Positions 38,627 through 48,817 of a DNA stretch of 64,000 nt are shown piece after piece. A program made the position numbers and the translations under genes. Location of the stretch: contig NZ_CP041166.1 in NCBI RefSeq assembly GCF_009258045.1, positions 1,736,001 through 1,800,000 on the forward strand, given 5' to 3'. The DNA is from Sulfurimonas xiamenensis. Its GTDB lineage: Bacteria > Campylobacterota > Campylobacteria > Campylobacterales > Sulfurimonadaceae. The notes beneath the pieces are model-generated. The model did no database searches and was not told where the DNA came from. It saw only the letters and a list, made by a program, of their open reading frames with translations. Position 1 is the first letter of the stretch. Each line of letters begins with the position of its first letter.

Positions 38627-39475
38627 TTAATTCGCTTTTGTTTCTATCAATACATCTGTGTAAATTGCAAAACCTACAGAAGTTAGCTCTGAATTTTTGT
38701 ATCTTCCGCCTCTTGCATAAACTTCGTTTTTATCTATGACTCTAAAAAACAGCTCATCATAATAGAGCATTTTTGCATAATATATCGGAGCTAGAACACT
38801 TTTTTTACAAACCATGGCATTGCATAAATTTTTCATCTTTTCCAGCTCAACTTTTATTTCGTCTGGAACAATCTTAAGCAACTCGTCTACTTGTTCTACA
38901 TGTTGGAGATATACAAGTTTTTCAAGCCATTTCACTTTAAGATTTAATAATTTTTCTATATTTACATAACGAAAATCATCCAAAGTCAACTCATCAAACA
39001 TCTCAACCAATATTTTGGGAATCACCATATTTGAAATTTGAACAAGGGGTTCTACTTCTAATTTATCAAAAATATCCGTTGCTATATTTAAAATTGATGA
39101 TACTTTGCTCTCACCCATAAATTCTGCACCGATTTGATACTGCTCATCTGTAGGATATCGAAAAACTGGTTGGATATAAAACCATTTTTTATGTTCAGTA
39201 TTTCTTCCTAATCTTTTCTCAATAATTCTAACAACATCTATAGTTGAATCCGCTCTTAATGAGATAGCGTTGTTTTTTTCATCATTTACTTTTATAAGTT
39301 CTCTCTCATCTGCAATACTTTTATGCTGATGGTATGAAAATATAGGAGTGGCGATCTCCTCAAACCCCTTAGAGTACAAAATATCGCTAGCGATTTTTTC
39401 TATCTCTCTTTTTATTTTAGCGCTATTGCCGAAGTAGAGTTTTGAACCGCTGGGAATTTCATGTTCTAGTATCAT
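38627..39475 (-). CDS. hisZ: HisZ-type ATP phosphoribosyltransferase regulatory subunit
   Basis: The protein is class II aminoacyl-tRNA synthetase-like (HisRS paralog) without the anticodon domain. Evidence: the start IPSGSKLYFGNSAKIKREIE, the motif 2 region WFYIQPVFRYPTDEQYQIGAEFMG, and GGRYKNSELTSVGFAI near the end. It is 282 aa, shorter than many HisZ proteins (about 380). Such HisZ partners regulate the short form of HisG; hisG is not in this window. It starts right behind the class V aminotransferase stop. Confidence 0.8.
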   Translation of the reverse strand: MILEHEIPSGSKLYFGNSAKIKREIEKIASDILYSKGFEEIATPIFSYHQHKSIADERELIKVNDEKNNAISLRADSTIDVVRIIEKRLGRNTEHKKWFYIQPVFRYPTDEQYQIGAEFMGESKVSSILNIATDIFDKLEVEPLVQISNMVIPKILVEMFDELTLDDFRYVNIEKLLNLKVKWLEKLVYLQHVEQVDELLKIVPDEIKVELEKMKNLCNAMVCKKSVLAPIYYAKMLYYDELFFRVIDKNEVYARGGRYKNSELTSVGFAIYTDVLIETKAN

Positions 39476-40588
39476 TTATTTGCCAACTTTAAAGTATTTT
39501 TCATTAAAAATTCTATTTGCTGTTCCATCATAAGATCTGCGACCAAGTTTTGCAAGAGCAAGTTCAATAGAGTTTACAACCCATGCCATCTCATACGGAG
39601 GAATCAATCCCATTTGATTTATTCGAAAAATTTTACCATTTAGATGATCCTGCCCGCCAGCTACATTTACTTCAAATTGATCTTTTAAAATTTTTCTAAT
39701 TTGCGAAGCATCAACATCATCAATTGTCGTCATAGAGAGTGCAGGAGTTTTTGGATATATATGCAAACCTATCGCTTTTAACGCTGAAACAACAGCATCG
39801 GCACGAACTGCGGTCTCCTCATAAAGCTTATTCAGTCCGCCGTTTTTTTCGATAGTTTCCAAAATCTCCAAAAGACCGATAGTCAAAGTTGTAGCAGCCG
39901 TCCATGCAGTAGTATTTTTTCTTTGAGATTTTATCTCTGTAGCAAGATTAAAGTAGTAACCTCTTCCGTTTCCGATCTTCTCTATCGCTGCATTGCTCAA
40001 GCCAAGTATCGCAAGTCCCGGAGGAAGCATAAGAGCTTTTTGGCTTCCCGCTATAAGACAATCAATATTGCTTACATCAATCTCTTCAACACCAACAGCA
40101 GTAATGCCATCAGCAATAATCATAATATTGGAATTTATCTCTTTTACAGCTTTGGCAATCTCTTCAACAGGATGACGAAGTCCACCTGCTGATTCACTAA
40201 CTTGAATCGCAATAGCATCGATATTAGAGTCGCTTTTTATCAATGCAACAACTTCTTCAACACTTACAGGAGTATCCCACTCATTTTTTATCTCAATATT
40301 TCCAAGTCCATGAGCTACAGCAATTTTTCCAAATCTCTCGCCAAATTTTCCGGAGTTTACATTTAAAAGAGTATTATGACACAAGTTTATAACAGCAGCT
40401 TCCATCGCTCCCGTTCCACTGGATGCAAGCATAACAACCTCATCACTTTTAAACAAATCAAAAAGATATTTTCTAGTTTTTTCAAAAATAGCTTCAAATT
40501 CGGGTGTGCGGTGATGCATCGTCTCATCACTCATTGCATTACGAACATTTTGGGGTACCGGGGTCGGTCCAGGAGTAAAAAGTAGCAT
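39476..40588 (-). CDS. class V aminotransferase (serine/alanine-glyoxylate type)
   Basis: The 370-aa PLP enzyme begins MLLFTPGPTPVPQNVRNAMS, typical of alanine-glyoxylate or serine-pyruvate aminotransferases. The Schiff-base lysine is in DCLIAGSQKALMLPPGLAI, and ADGITAVGVEEIDV precedes it. Substrate is not fixed by the sequence; family members act on serine, alanine or glyoxylate. The gene is directly upstream of hisZ and purA on one strand. Confidence 0.85.
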   Translation of the reverse strand: MLLFTPGPTPVPQNVRNAMSDETMHHRTPEFEAIFEKTRKYLFDLFKSDEVVMLASSGTGAMEAAVINLCHNTLLNVNSGKFGERFGKIAVAHGLGNIEIKNEWDTPVSVEEVVALIKSDSNIDAIAIQVSESAGGLRHPVEEIAKAVKEINSNIMIIADGITAVGVEEIDVSNIDCLIAGSQKALMLPPGLAILGLSNAAIEKIGNGRGYYFNLATEIKSQRKNTTAWTAATTLTIGLLEILETIEKNGGLNKLYEETAVRADAVVSALKAIGLHIYPKTPALSMTTIDDVDASQIRKILKDQFEVNVAGGQDHLNGKIFRINQMGLIPPYEMAWVVNSIELALAKLGRRSYDGTANRIFNEKYFKVGK

Positions 40589-40713
40589 TTAAAAATTCCT
40601 AAAATAGATTATTATTAAAACCACGCATTATATCCAAATAACTTAAATTGACACTTTATTTTTATGCTAGAATTGCATTGAAAATTTTAAAATTTTACAG
40701 GTCAAGGATTTTT

Positions 40714-41484
40714 ATGACACTATTTGATTCAGTGATTTTAGGCATAATTGAAGGTTTTACGGAGTTTTTGCCTATCTCTTCTACAGGTCATCTTATAGTT
40801 GCAAGCCATTTTTTAGATATAGAACAAAATAGTGTAAACAAGGCATATGAGGTTATCATTCAATTCTCTGCGATTTTGGCTGTTATCTTTAACTATAAGG
40901 ATAAATTTAGCATAAAAAAAATTGATTTGTGGATGAAAGTTTTTATTGCATTTCTTCCTTTGGCTATTATCGGCTTTATCTTCTCTTCACAAATAAAAGA
41001 ACTCTTTAATGTAACTATTGTGGCAGTTATGTTTATTGCCGGCGGAATACTTTTTTTGATAGTAGAGAAATTTTTTATACATGAAGATGCTCATACAACC
41101 CACAGTGTTGAGGATGTCACCCTGAAACAATCTCTAATAATAGGTTTCGCTCAAGTATTCGCACTCATTCCCGGAACTAGTAGGGCTGGTTCCACAATTA
41201 TTGGTGCTCTTCTTGTAGGACTCAATCGAAAAACAAGTGCAGAGTTTAGTTTTTTGTTGGCATTTCCGGTTATGAGCGCTGTTGCCGCTTACGATTTGCT
41301 AAAATATTATAAAGACTTTACCGATACTAATATTATGGTTCTAACAGTCGGTTTTGTCACATCTTTTATCGTTGCATATCTAACAATAAAACTATTTCTA
41401 AAATTTCTAGATAAATTTACCTTTGTCTCTTTTGGAATTTATCGCATACTTTTTGGAGTTATTTTATTGACTATTTTTCATTAG
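40714..41484 (+). CDS. uppP: undecaprenyl-diphosphatase UppP (BacA)
   Basis: UppP recycles the lipid carrier for peptidoglycan and other surface polymers. The signatures [16 protein letters not shown] (near residue 14) and [18 protein letters not shown] (near 153) hold the catalytic residues. It has about eight hydrophobic helices. I start at ATG 40714, with AAGGA upstream; the longer frame to 40648 adds a non-homologous extension. The resulting 256 aa is the usual size. Confidence 0.93.
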   Translation: MTLFDSVILGIIEGFTEFLPISSTGHLIVASHFLDIEQNSVNKAYEVIIQFSAILAVIFNYKDKFSIKKIDLWMKVFIAFLPLAIIGFIFSSQIKELFNVTIVAVMFIAGGILFLIVEKFFIHEDAHTTHSVEDVTLKQSLIIGFAQVFALIPGTSRAGSTIIGALLVGLNRKTSAEFSFLLAFPVMSAVAAYDLLKYYKDFTDTNIMVLTVGFVTSFIVAYLTIKLFLKFLDKFTFVSFGIYRILFGVILLTIFH

Positions 41485-41486
41485 TT

Positions 41487-42086
41487 CTATAGAGTTTGCA
41501 AAATAATCTTCGCCAATTCAAGTGCTTTTGCACGATGTGACAACTGTTTTTTTATTTCATCATCTAATTGACCTAATGTTTTGTCGTAGCCTAAGGGGAT
41601 AAACATAGGATCATATCCAAATCCGCCATCTCCAACAGCTTCTGCAACTACCTCTCCATACATCCAGCCATGTACTGAATATTCACCCTTATTTGTAACT
41701 ATTGCTATTGCTGCTGTATAATGAGCAGGTGATTTTTTTACATTTTTATCTTTTATATCTTGAATAAGTTTATATAAGTTATCTTTATCAGTTGCGCTTT
41801 TTCTTGCATATCTTGCACTATATATCCCGGGTTTGCCATTAAGAAGATCAACACTAATCCCGCTGTCATCAGCTAATACTATAATATCTTCATATCCCAA
41901 TTTTTCATTTAAAGCTTTATAAACAGCTCTTGCTTTTATAAGCGCATTCTCTTTAAAATCATCTCCGTCTTCAATTATTTCAAACTCTTCTAAAAGCTCA
42001 CTATATGGAATCACCTCAAACTCTTCGCAAAGAGCTTTTATCTCTCTCACTTTCCCTTTATTTGATGTAGCCAATATCAATTTCAC
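41487..42086 (-). CDS. rdgB: non-canonical purine NTP pyrophosphatase RdgB
   Basis: The enzyme hydrolyses ITP, dITP and XTP to protect DNA. Family motifs are present: [18 protein letters not shown] at the start, [38 protein letters not shown] near residue 75, and [12 protein letters not shown]. The length of 199 aa is standard. It is convergent with uppP, only 2 nt between the stops. Confidence 0.95.
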   Translation of the reverse strand: MKLILATSNKGKVREIKALCEEFEVIPYSELLEEFEIIEDGDDFKENALIKARAVYKALNEKLGYEDIIVLADDSGISVDLLNGKPGIYSARYARKSATDKDNLYKLIQDIKDKNVKKSPAHYTAAIAIVTNKGEYSVHGWMYGEVVAEAVGDGGFGYDPMFIPLGYDKTLGQLDDEIKKQLSHRAKALELAKIILQTL

Positions 42087-42194
42087 ATCTTATCCTTATA
42101 ATTTACTTTAAATATATGTTTTTTTCATCCACAAAGTTTCTGTAAACAATCTTTTTAATATAATTGCAAAATTATATAATATTTAAGGCAGATA

Positions 42195-43511
42195 ATGTTT
42201 AAAAAAGTATTTCCTCTCTCAGCAATTCTTTCTCTCAGATTTTTAGGCCTCTTTTTAGTATTGCCGGTTATTTCAATTTTTGCGCTTGAACTTGAAGGAT
42301 CCACTCCTCTTCTTGTTGGTATAGTTGTCGGCGGTTACGCATTGACTCAAGCTCTTTTTCAAGTTCCTTTTGGAACAATGAGCGATAAAATAGGCAGAAA
42401 ACCGACTTTGCTGGTTGGTTTGCTTATCTTCTTAGCCGGTTCTATTATTTGTGCTTACTCCAGTGATATATATACGCTTATGTTAGGTCGTTTCTTACAA
42501 GGTGCAGGAGCAATTGGCTCTGTTATCACAGCAATGATTTCTGATTTGGTTGAAGAGGAGATAAGGGGAAAAGCAATGGCAATTATGGGAGCATCTATAG
42601 CTTTGAGCTTTGCTCTTGCTATGGGCCTTGGTCCTGTACTCGGTGCTAAATTTGGTATTGCATCGCTCTTTATATTGACTGCTGTTTTTGCTGTTTTGGC
42701 TATTATTCTTCTTTTTACAAAAGTACCGACACCACCAAAAATCAAACATATATATCATGCAACAGCAAAAACTTCTGATATCCTAAAAGATCCAAATCTT
42801 TTAAATATGATTATTGTCAATGCGATGCAAAAAGGCTTAATGACTATCGCCTTTGTTCTTATACCTATTATTTTAACAAGCGATACATTTTCTTGGCAAA
42901 AATCAGATCTCTATATGGCTTATCTTCCTGCTATGGTTTTTGGCTTAGCCGCGATGGGTCCTGCCGTAATATTTGGTGAAAAACATAACAAACCAAAAGA
43001 GATATTTTTATTCTCTATTGTTCTTTTTATCGTTTCATTTTTAATTATGGGATTAACAACTTCAAGTATATTTTTTATAGTTGGAGTTGTGCTGTTTTTT
43101 ATAGCTTTCAATATGATGGAGCCATTAGTTCAGTCTATGATAACAAAGTTTGCTAAGGTGCATCAAAAAGGAGCCGCTCTTGGTATTTCAAATTCTGTTG
43201 CCTATTTTTCTACATTTATAGGCGGTACATCGGCAGGACTCTTTTTGGGATTTAGTGACAGAGAAACTATTGGTGTATCAGTTGCAGCTATTGCGGCTTT
43301 ATGGCTTTTATGGACATTGAAACTTCAAAATCCTACTAAATACTCTCATATTTATCTTCCACAAACAAGTGTAGATATGGATAAACTGACAAACTTTGAG
43401 CATAAGCATATTGCAGAGTGGTATATAAATGATACGGAAAAACTTGTTATTGTAAAATATACAAAAGATGCAATAGAAGAAGAAACTCTTAAAGCGGCAA
43501 TATCTAAATAA
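42195..43511 (+). CDS. MFS transporter, YajR-like
   Basis: This 12-helix MFS protein has motif A FGTMSDKIGRKPTLL near residue 60 and the paired ALSFALAMGLGPVLG motif C. After helix 12 it has a soluble C-terminal domain of about 65 residues (TNFEHKHIAEWYINDTEKL....) like the YAM domain of E. coli YajR. Length is 438 aa. The substrate is unknown. A terminator-type hairpin follows the stop. Confidence 0.8.
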   Translation: MFKKVFPLSAILSLRFLGLFLVLPVISIFALELEGSTPLLVGIVVGGYALTQALFQVPFGTMSDKIGRKPTLLVGLLIFLAGSIICAYSSDIYTLMLGRFLQGAGAIGSVITAMISDLVEEEIRGKAMAIMGASIALSFALAMGLGPVLGAKFGIASLFILTAVFAVLAIILLFTKVPTPPKIKHIYHATAKTSDILKDPNLLNMIIVNAMQKGLMTIAFVLIPIILTSDTFSWQKSDLYMAYLPAMVFGLAAMGPAVIFGEKHNKPKEIFLFSIVLFIVSFLIMGLTTSSIFFIVGVVLFFIAFNMMEPLVQSMITKFAKVHQKGAALGISNSVAYFSTFIGGTSAGLFLGFSDRETIGVSVAAIAALWLLWTLKLQNPTKYSHIYLPQTSVDMDKLTNFEHKHIAEWYINDTEKLVIVKYTKDAIEEETLKAAISK

Positions 43512-43514
43512 AAC

Positions 43515-43545
43515 ATAATAGGCAAGAGAAAATCTTACCTATTAT
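43515..43545. terminator. bidirectional terminator between MFS gene and infC
   Basis: The arms ATAATAGGCAAGA and TCTTACCTATTAT pair over 13 positions with one mismatch, around a GAAAA loop. The structure is followed on the plus strand by TTCTATTTTTG. It sits exactly between the two convergent stops. Confidence 0.75.
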
Positions 43546-43547
43546 TT

Positions 43548-44066
43548 CTATTTTTGCGGAATTACATACATATTGTAGTAGCGACCTTCAAATTTTGGCG
43601 GTTTTTCCATAACAGCAATATCTTCTACCATAGGCCAAATTCTCAAAAGAACATCTTTAGCAGCTTCCGGATTTGCCATTTCGCGCCCTTTTAAAAATAC
43701 ACGAAATTTTACATGCTTGCCTTGTTCAAGAAACTCCCTTGCATGTTTAACTTTATATGCAATATCATTTTCTGCAATTTTCACGGAGAGCTTTATCTCT
43801 TTAACATCAATCTTGACCTGATTTTTTCTCTGCTCTTTTTGTTTTTTCTCTTCTTGATATTTATACTTACCGTAATCCATAATCTTTGCGACAGGAGGCT
43901 TTGCATCCGGAGCGATTAAAACCAAATCTAAACCCAACTCATTTGCTTTTTCCATGGCTTCATCAATTGAGACTATCCCTAAAGATTCTGCTCCATCTAC
44001 ATTACAACGCACCTCTGGTACACGGATATCGTCATTCATTATGACACGGTCTGTTTTTTTACTCAA
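43548..44066 (-). CDS. infC: translation initiation factor IF-3
   Basis: IF-3 controls start-codon fidelity and subunit dissociation. N-terminal domain: [30 protein letters not shown]. The linker [17 protein letters not shown] joins it to the C-terminal domain, with [19 protein letters not shown] and [10 protein letters not shown]-like residues ([13 protein letters not shown]). The best start is TTG 44066, which overlaps the thrS stop by two bases; ATG 44039 is possible. A rare start codon is a known feature of infC autoregulation. The length from TTG is 172 aa. Confidence 0.93.
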   Translation of the reverse strand: MSKKTDRVIMNDDIRVPEVRCNVDGAESLGIVSIDEAMEKANELGLDLVLIAPDAKPPVAKIMDYGKYKYQEEKKQKEQRKNQVKIDVKEIKLSVKIAENDIAYKVKHAREFLEQGKHVKFRVFLKGREMANPEAAKDVLLRIWPMVEDIAVMEKPPKFEGRYYNMYVIPQK

Positions 44067-45871
44067 AAATTTACCCCATTTATTTTAGTTTGGATAAGTG
44101 AAAGAAATTCGCTTTCACTTAAATTATACTGCTCTCTTGTTCTTCTATCGCGTATAGCAACAGTTCGAGATGCAACCTCTTCGTCACCTATAATTGCCAA
44201 CATAGGTACTCTTGTCTTTTCTGCCGTTCTAATTCTTTTATTTAAAGAATCATTTTTAGAGTAAATTTCACTATCTGCTCCCAAATCTATCAATTTGTCT
44301 GCCAGCTCCTTCGCGTATTCGTTGTGCGTAGAAGCAATTGGAACAATTGCTACTTGAGTAGGAGCGATAAACATTGGAAATTCTCCAGCATAATGCTCTG
44401 TTAATATACCAATAAAACGCTCAAACGAACCTAAAATTGCTCTATGAATCATTACAGGCTGAATTTTGTCATTGTTCTCTCCATTATATTCAAGCTCAAA
44501 TCTCTCAGGCAGATTAAAATCCAGCTGAATCGTTCCGCACTGCCACTCTCTGCCGATTGCATCTGTTATTTTGATATCAATCTTTGGACCGTAAAAAGCT
44601 CCGCCACCCTCATCAATCTCATAAACAAGACCATTTTTATCCATTGCATTTTTTAAAGCCTGTGTAGAAACTTCCCACACTTCATCGCTTCCGACTGCTT
44701 TTTCAGGCTTGGTTGATATCATCATCTTATAGTCAAACTCAAATGTGGACATAATTTTATCTACAAAATCAACAACTTCTATAATCTGCTCTTCGATCTG
44801 GTCTGCTCTACAAAAAATATGCGCATCATCCTGAGTAAACTCACGAACACGAAAAAGCCCATGAAGCGCCCCAGTCATCTCGTGACGATGTACTACACCA
44901 TACTCAAAATATTTTAGAGGCAGATCTCTATATGAGTGCAGATCCTCTTCATATACTTTAATATGACCGACACAGTTCATAGGTTTTACACCAAACTCTA
45001 TCTCATCTATGTTTGTAAAGTACATGTTTTCGCCGTAATTTTGATAGTGCCCTGATGTTTTCCATAAATCTGAACGAAGCATTTCAGGTCCGCGAACAGG
45101 CTCATAACCACGCTTGCGGTGCGCTTTAAAAAGCAAAGACTCTAATCTTGCACGAAGCCTCCCGCCTGCAGGAAGCCAGATAGGAAAACCAGCCCCTACC
45201 TCTTCACGAAATGTAAACATCTTCATCTCGGCACCAAGTTTACGATGGTCTCTTTTTTCAGCCTCTGCCATCATATCAAGATACGCTTTTAATGCCTCTT
45301 TATCTGCAAATGCTATACCGTATATACGAGTCAGCATCTCATTTTTAGAATCTCCCCCAAGATATGCACCGGCAATTTTTGTAAGTTTAAAGTGTCTGAT
45401 AAGTCCGATATTTGGAAGGTGCGGCCCGCGGCAAAGATCTTCAAAGTCACCCTGCTTGTAGATAAAGACCGTATCACTAGGGATGCGCTCCATAACTGCA
45501 AGCTTTAGATGGTCACCTTTAAACTTCTCTTTTGCCTCGCTCATAGAGATCTCATACTTCTCTATCTCGTACTTCTTTTTAGCAAGCGATAACATCTCTT
45601 TTTCTATCTTTTTAAGATCACCCTCGCCTATCTCTTCATTGGTTTTGAAGTCATAGTAAAACCCCTCTTTTACAGTAGGCCCGACATAGAATTTTGCATC
45701 AGGATAGAGTGATTTGATAGCTTGCGCCATAAGGTGAGCCGTTGAGTGACGAAGAACTTCTAAAGAGTCCGATGAGTTGTCCAAGTGAATCTGCTCACCC
45801 TCAAAACCAAGCTCTTTAGCAGTTTGCAAATCAATTATTTCACCGTTATGTTTTATTGCGATTACATTCAA
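44063..45871 (-). CDS. thrS: threonyl-tRNA synthetase ThrS
   Basis: This is a class II synthetase charging tRNA-Thr. The editing-domain start [14 protein letters not shown] is at residue 42, [10 protein letters not shown] is near 150, and motif 2 is in [33 protein letters not shown] holds the zinc-ligand Cys. The C-terminal anticodon domain is complete. Only about 41 residues precede the editing domain, so the N-terminal TGS-type domain is much reduced compared with E. coli ThrRS (602 versus 642 aa). It is translationally coupled to infC. Confidence 0.95.
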   Translation of the reverse strand: MNVIAIKHNGEIIDLQTAKELGFEGEQIHLDNSSDSLEVLRHSTAHLMAQAIKSLYPDAKFYVGPTVKEGFYYDFKTNEEIGEGDLKKIEKEMLSLAKKKYEIEKYEISMSEAKEKFKGDHLKLAVMERIPSDTVFIYKQGDFEDLCRGPHLPNIGLIRHFKLTKIAGAYLGGDSKNEMLTRIYGIAFADKEALKAYLDMMAEAEKRDHRKLGAEMKMFTFREEVGAGFPIWLPAGGRLRARLESLLFKAHRKRGYEPVRGPEMLRSDLWKTSGHYQNYGENMYFTNIDEIEFGVKPMNCVGHIKVYEEDLHSYRDLPLKYFEYGVVHRHEMTGALHGLFRVREFTQDDAHIFCRADQIEEQIIEVVDFVDKIMSTFEFDYKMMISTKPEKAVGSDEVWEVSTQALKNAMDKNGLVYEIDEGGGAFYGPKIDIKITDAIGREWQCGTIQLDFNLPERFELEYNGENNDKIQPVMIHRAILGSFERFIGILTEHYAGEFPMFIAPTQVAIVPIASTHNEYAKELADKLIDLGADSEIYSKNDSLNKRIRTAEKTRVPMLAIIGDEEVASRTVAIRDRRTREQYNLSESEFLSLIQTKINGVNF

Positions 45872-45886
45872 AATATATTCCTTTTT

Positions 45887-47572
45887 TTACAATTCAGTTT
45901 TTAAAACTGCGCCGTTTGAAGCGTTTGAAACTAAAAGTGAATATCGCTTAAGCCATTTTGACGCAATCTCTTTTTTTATAGGCTTCCAGTGAAGACGGCG
46001 CTGTTCAAGAACTTCATAATTAACATTAAGTTCAAGTAGATGTTTATCAACATCAAGCTCTATCTCATCACCGTCTTCTATAAGTGCTATCAAACCACCT
46101 TCTGCGGCTTCAGGTGAAACATGACCAATACTAGCACCTTTAGTTGCTCCGGAAAATCTTCCATCAGTAATAAGTGCTACACTGCTTCCAAGACCCATGC
46201 CTTGAATAAGTGCCGTTGGAGCAAGCATCTCCTGCATACCAGGACCTCCTTTTGGACCCTCATAACGAATAACCACAACACTGCCAGGCTTTACTTTATG
46301 GCTCATTATTCCTGCAATTGCTTCATTTTGAGAGTTAAAACAGATTGCTTTACCTTTGAACTGTCTCATATTTGCTTCAATTCCGGCAGTTTTTACAACA
46401 GCTCCTTCTTCAGCAAGATTTCCAAAAAGAATTGAAAGTCCTCCTACTGGAGAAAATGCATTTTCATTTGTATGAATAATATTTTCATCTAAAATCTTAG
46501 CATCTTTTATGCGTTCTCCAAGTGTCTCTCCTGTTACAGTAGGATTGTCTAAATAGAGTAGCCCTCCTCTACGACTTACCTCTTTCATTACAGCATTTAC
46601 TCCGCCTGCACGGTTAATATCATCCATATGAACAGTTGTTAATGATGGAGATATTTTAGCTATGTGTGCTACTTTATCAGCAATTTCATTGATTTGAGTG
46701 ATATCAAAATCTACTCCAGCCTCTTTTGCGATTGCCAGCATGTGCAAAACAGTATTTGAACTTCCGCCCATAGCCATATCTACAACAAATGCATTATGAA
46801 TAGCTTTTTCATTGAGCACATTTTTTAAATTATATTTACTATCATCAGCCTTTGCCATCTCTACAATTCTCTTAGCCGCTTTTTTAACCAGCTCAATTCT
46901 TGCAGGTGTCATTGCTAAAATAGTGCCGTTGCCCGGGAGCGCAATTCCCATTGTTTCACACAAAGTATTCATAGAGTTTGCCGTAAACATTCCAGAACAG
47001 CTTCCTCCACTTGGACATGCATTGCATTCTATATCATAAAGCTCTTCATCACTCATTTTTCCTTCATTGTATTGTCCAACAGCTTCAAATGCGGTAGAGA
47101 GATCTATCGGAGTTCCATCCTTCTTATGACCCGCCGGCATCGGACCGCCTGAAACAAAAACTGTAGGAACATTTACTCTAAGTGCTCCCATAATCATACC
47201 AGGAACAATTTTGTCACAGTTTGGTATACATATCATTGCATCAAGTTTATGAGCATTCATAACAGTTTCAATAGAGTCTGCAATTATTTCACGAGAAGGG
47301 AGAGAGTAAAGCATTCCATCATGACCCATTGCTATTCCGTCGTCAACACCTATAGTATTAAACACAAACGGCACCCCGCCAGCTTCTCGAATAGCTTCTT
47401 TTACAATTTCACCGTATTCGTGTAAGAAAAAATGTCCAGGAATAATGTCTATATAACTGTTTGCTATTCCAATAAACGGCTTATCAAAATCTTCATCTTT
47501 TAATCCTGTTGCTCGAAGCAGTGAGCGGTGAGGAGCCTTATCAAACCCCTTTTTTATGGTGTCACTTCTCAT
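45887..47572 (-). CDS. ilvD: dihydroxy-acid dehydratase IlvD
   Basis: IlvD is the iron-sulfur dehydratase of valine, isoleucine and pantothenate synthesis. Cluster-binding cysteines are in [13 protein letters not shown] (near residue 117) and [20 protein letters not shown]. Further motifs are [30 protein letters not shown] and the C-terminal ISxxW-like region. The length of 561 aa is normal. It lies 15 nt upstream of thrS on the same strand. Confidence 0.96.
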   Translation of the reverse strand: MRSDTIKKGFDKAPHRSLLRATGLKDEDFDKPFIGIANSYIDIIPGHFFLHEYGEIVKEAIREAGGVPFVFNTIGVDDGIAMGHDGMLYSLPSREIIADSIETVMNAHKLDAMICIPNCDKIVPGMIMGALRVNVPTVFVSGGPMPAGHKKDGTPIDLSTAFEAVGQYNEGKMSDEELYDIECNACPSGGSCSGMFTANSMNTLCETMGIALPGNGTILAMTPARIELVKKAAKRIVEMAKADDSKYNLKNVLNEKAIHNAFVVDMAMGGSSNTVLHMLAIAKEAGVDFDITQINEIADKVAHIAKISPSLTTVHMDDINRAGGVNAVMKEVSRRGGLLYLDNPTVTGETLGERIKDAKILDENIIHTNENAFSPVGGLSILFGNLAEEGAVVKTAGIEANMRQFKGKAICFNSQNEAIAGIMSHKVKPGSVVVIRYEGPKGGPGMQEMLAPTALIQGMGLGSSVALITDGRFSGATKGASIGHVSPEAAEGGLIALIEDGDEIELDVDKHLLELNVNYEVLEQRRLHWKPIKKEIASKWLKRYSLLVSNASNGAVLKTEL

Positions 47573-47654
47573 TAAAAATCCTTCAATCTATTATTGTTAT
47601 CTTTTATTATAAGTATGATTATACCATTTTTTTTAAATTTTTTTACAAAAACTC

Positions 47655-47683
47655 TTTACAAACAAAAATAAAATGGCTATAAT
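47655..47683 (+). promoter_or_regulatory. sigma-70 promoter of the tRNA array
   Basis: TTTACA (47655-47660), a 17-bp spacer and TATAAT (47678-47683) lie 34 nt upstream of tRNA-Gly. It is the best-formed -35/-10 pair I see in the window and probably drives all four tRNAs. Confidence 0.75.
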
Positions 47684-47716
47684 TCCGCTCACTTAAAAAA
47701 AATAAGTGTAAAAACT

Positions 47717-47791
47717 GCGGGAATAGCTCAGTGGTAGAGCACAACCTTGCCAAGGTTGGGGTCGCGAGTTCGAACCTCGTTTCCCGCTCCA
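47717..47791 (+). tRNA. tRNA-Gly(GCC)
   Basis: A full cloverleaf can be drawn: acceptor GCGGGAA/TTCCCGC, anticodon loop TTGCCAA (anticodon GCC), T-arm with GTTCGAA, discriminator T, and an encoded CCA. It is the first tRNA of a four-gene array. Confidence 0.95.
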
Positions 47792-47830
47792 TTTTTAAAT
47801 TATTAACTGTTAAAAAAGACACCCAACAAT

Positions 47831-47917
47831 GCCCGGGTGGCGAAATCGGTAGACGCAGGGGACTTAAAATCCCCCGGTAGCAATACTGTGCCGGTTCAAG
47901 TCCGGCCTCGGGCACCA
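47831..47917 (+). tRNA. tRNA-Leu(TAA)
   Basis: This is a type II tRNA with a long variable arm. The acceptor is GCCCGGG/CTCGGGC, the anticodon stem is GGGGA..TCCCC with loop centre TAA, the T-arm holds GGTTCAAGTCC, and the end is ACCA with encoded CCA. It is 87 nt long. Confidence 0.95.
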
Positions 47918-47939
47918 TTGATTTTTAGATGTTTTGACT

Positions 47940-48013
47940 GGTGCCATCGCCAAGTGGTAAGGCCGCAGCCTGCAAAGCTGCTATCCCCAGTTCAAATCTG
48001 GGTGGCACCTCCA
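47940..48013 (+). tRNA. tRNA-Cys(GCA)
   Basis: Acceptor GGTGCCA/TGGCACC, anticodon stem GCAGC/GCTGC around loop CTGCAAA (anticodon GCA), T-arm with GTTCAAATC, discriminator T and encoded CCA. It is 74 nt long. Confidence 0.95.
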
Positions 48014-48049
48014 GTTATTGACTTAAAAAATCTTTTCAAATATAAATGT

Positions 48050-48138
48050 GGATCTTTGGCAGAGTTGGTCGATTGCACCGGTCTTGAAAACCGGCGAGGG
48101 TTATACCTCCCAGAGTTCGAATCTCTGAGGATCCACCA
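48050..48138 (+). tRNA. tRNA-Ser(TGA), integration site of the element
   Basis: This type II tRNA has acceptor GGATCTT/AGGATCC, anticodon stem CCGGT/ACCGG around loop CTTGAAA (anticodon TGA), a long variable arm, T-arm CAGAGTTCGAATCTCTG and encoded CCA. The discriminator base is A, unusual for bacterial tRNA-Ser, which normally has G. The last 27 nt are repeated at 55142-55168, so the gene is the attachment site of the adjacent element and remains intact after insertion. Confidence 0.93.
48112..48138 (+). repeat. attL, 3' end of tRNA-Ser
   Basis: This is the left copy of the 27-bp direct repeat, beginning AGAGTTCGAATCTCTGAGGA and ending CCACCA. It covers part of the T-arm and the acceptor stem, the usual crossover region of tRNA-targeting integrases. 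Confidence 0.85.
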
Positions 48139-48195
48139 TTCACAAACCCCCTAAATACCGACATTTAAAGACATTCAGAAACTTCAATTTAAGAA

Positions 48196-48227
48196 ATATA
48201 CTACATATATACTACTTTATATACTAC
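48196..48227 (+). repeat. left arm-type repeats, three copies of ATATACTAC
   Basis: Exact ATATACTAC at 48196-48204, 48207-48215 and 48219-48227, with start spacing of 11 and 12 bp, about one helical turn. The same 9-mer recurs twice at the other end of the element, in the same orientation. Confidence 0.75.
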
Positions 48228-48411
48228 TTTCGTTTAATTTTTCACTTTTATATATATTCTTAATTCAATCAAAAACACACTTAAAAACGATTTTATTAAC
48301 CAGTTCAATGATTTATATTATTTATTGAAATTTTGCGGAACTGTTGAAGTTATCACTAATTGATTAATTATTTAATAGATTCTTGTATTCTTTTCTCTTT
48401 TCTTCTTTCTG

Positions 48412-48435
48412 TCCTCAATTTTGAAAAAATTGAAA
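48412..48435. repeat. 24-nt inverted repeat, left copy
   Basis: The sequence TCCTCAATTTTGAAAAAATT and the four bases GAAA after it recur exactly in reverse complement at 50859-50882. The core is itself a 7-bp hairpin (CAATTTT-GAA-AAAATTG). Flanking purine-rich sequence is also similar in the two copies. Confidence 0.75.
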
Positions 48436-48593
48436 TGTTATACAACACCTATAAAGTGAAAATGATTTTAAAGAATTATCATTCTTTTCTAATCTAATAT
48501 CAAAAACTTTACTATCTTAATCTATATTATATATCTTACTATATATTGGGGGGTTCTGTTTTTATAAGGTTTTATGGGTGGTTCAAAGATAAA

Positions 48594-48677
48594 CTATCTT
48601 CTTTTTGTAGTCGTCTATCTTCTTTTTGTAGTCGTCTATCTTTTTTTTGTAGTCGTCTATCTTCTTTTTGTAGTCGT
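48594..48677 (+). repeat. iterons: four tandem 21-bp repeats
   Basis: The unit CTATCTTCTTTTTGTAGTCG plus T is repeated at 48594, 48615, 48636 and 48657; the third has one C to T change. The period is exactly 21 bp, two helical turns, with no spacer. The array lies 193 bp upstream of a Rep_3-like gene, so these are probably initiator-binding sites of the replication origin. Confidence 0.85.
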
Positions 48678-48811
48678 CTAATTTTCTTTCACATAATTGA
48701 TTATATGTAAAATTCTCTTTTTTAGTATCTTTAACAAACTCCTATAAATAGACATCCTTAAAAGAATTTTTAGAAAACTTCTTTTTTTTATAAAAAGGAG
48801 AAATAAAATAC

Positions 48812-48817
48812 TATAAT
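48812..48817 (+). promoter_or_regulatory. candidate -10 box of rep
   Basis: TATAAT lies 53 nt upstream of the rep ATG. GAAGGG at 48858-48863 is the ribosome-binding site. No good -35 box is visible. Confidence 0.45.

Noticed and set aside
40648-40713. N-terminal extension of UppP
   Set aside because: The added 22 residues are not family-like and AAGGA is located before ATG 40714.
47837-48154. Open frames running through the tRNA array
   Set aside because: They consist of tRNA sequence on either strand and are not genes.
48594-48677. Possible CRISPR array
   Set aside because: The 21-bp units are directly adjacent with no spacers and no cas genes are nearby; position before rep marks them as iterons.
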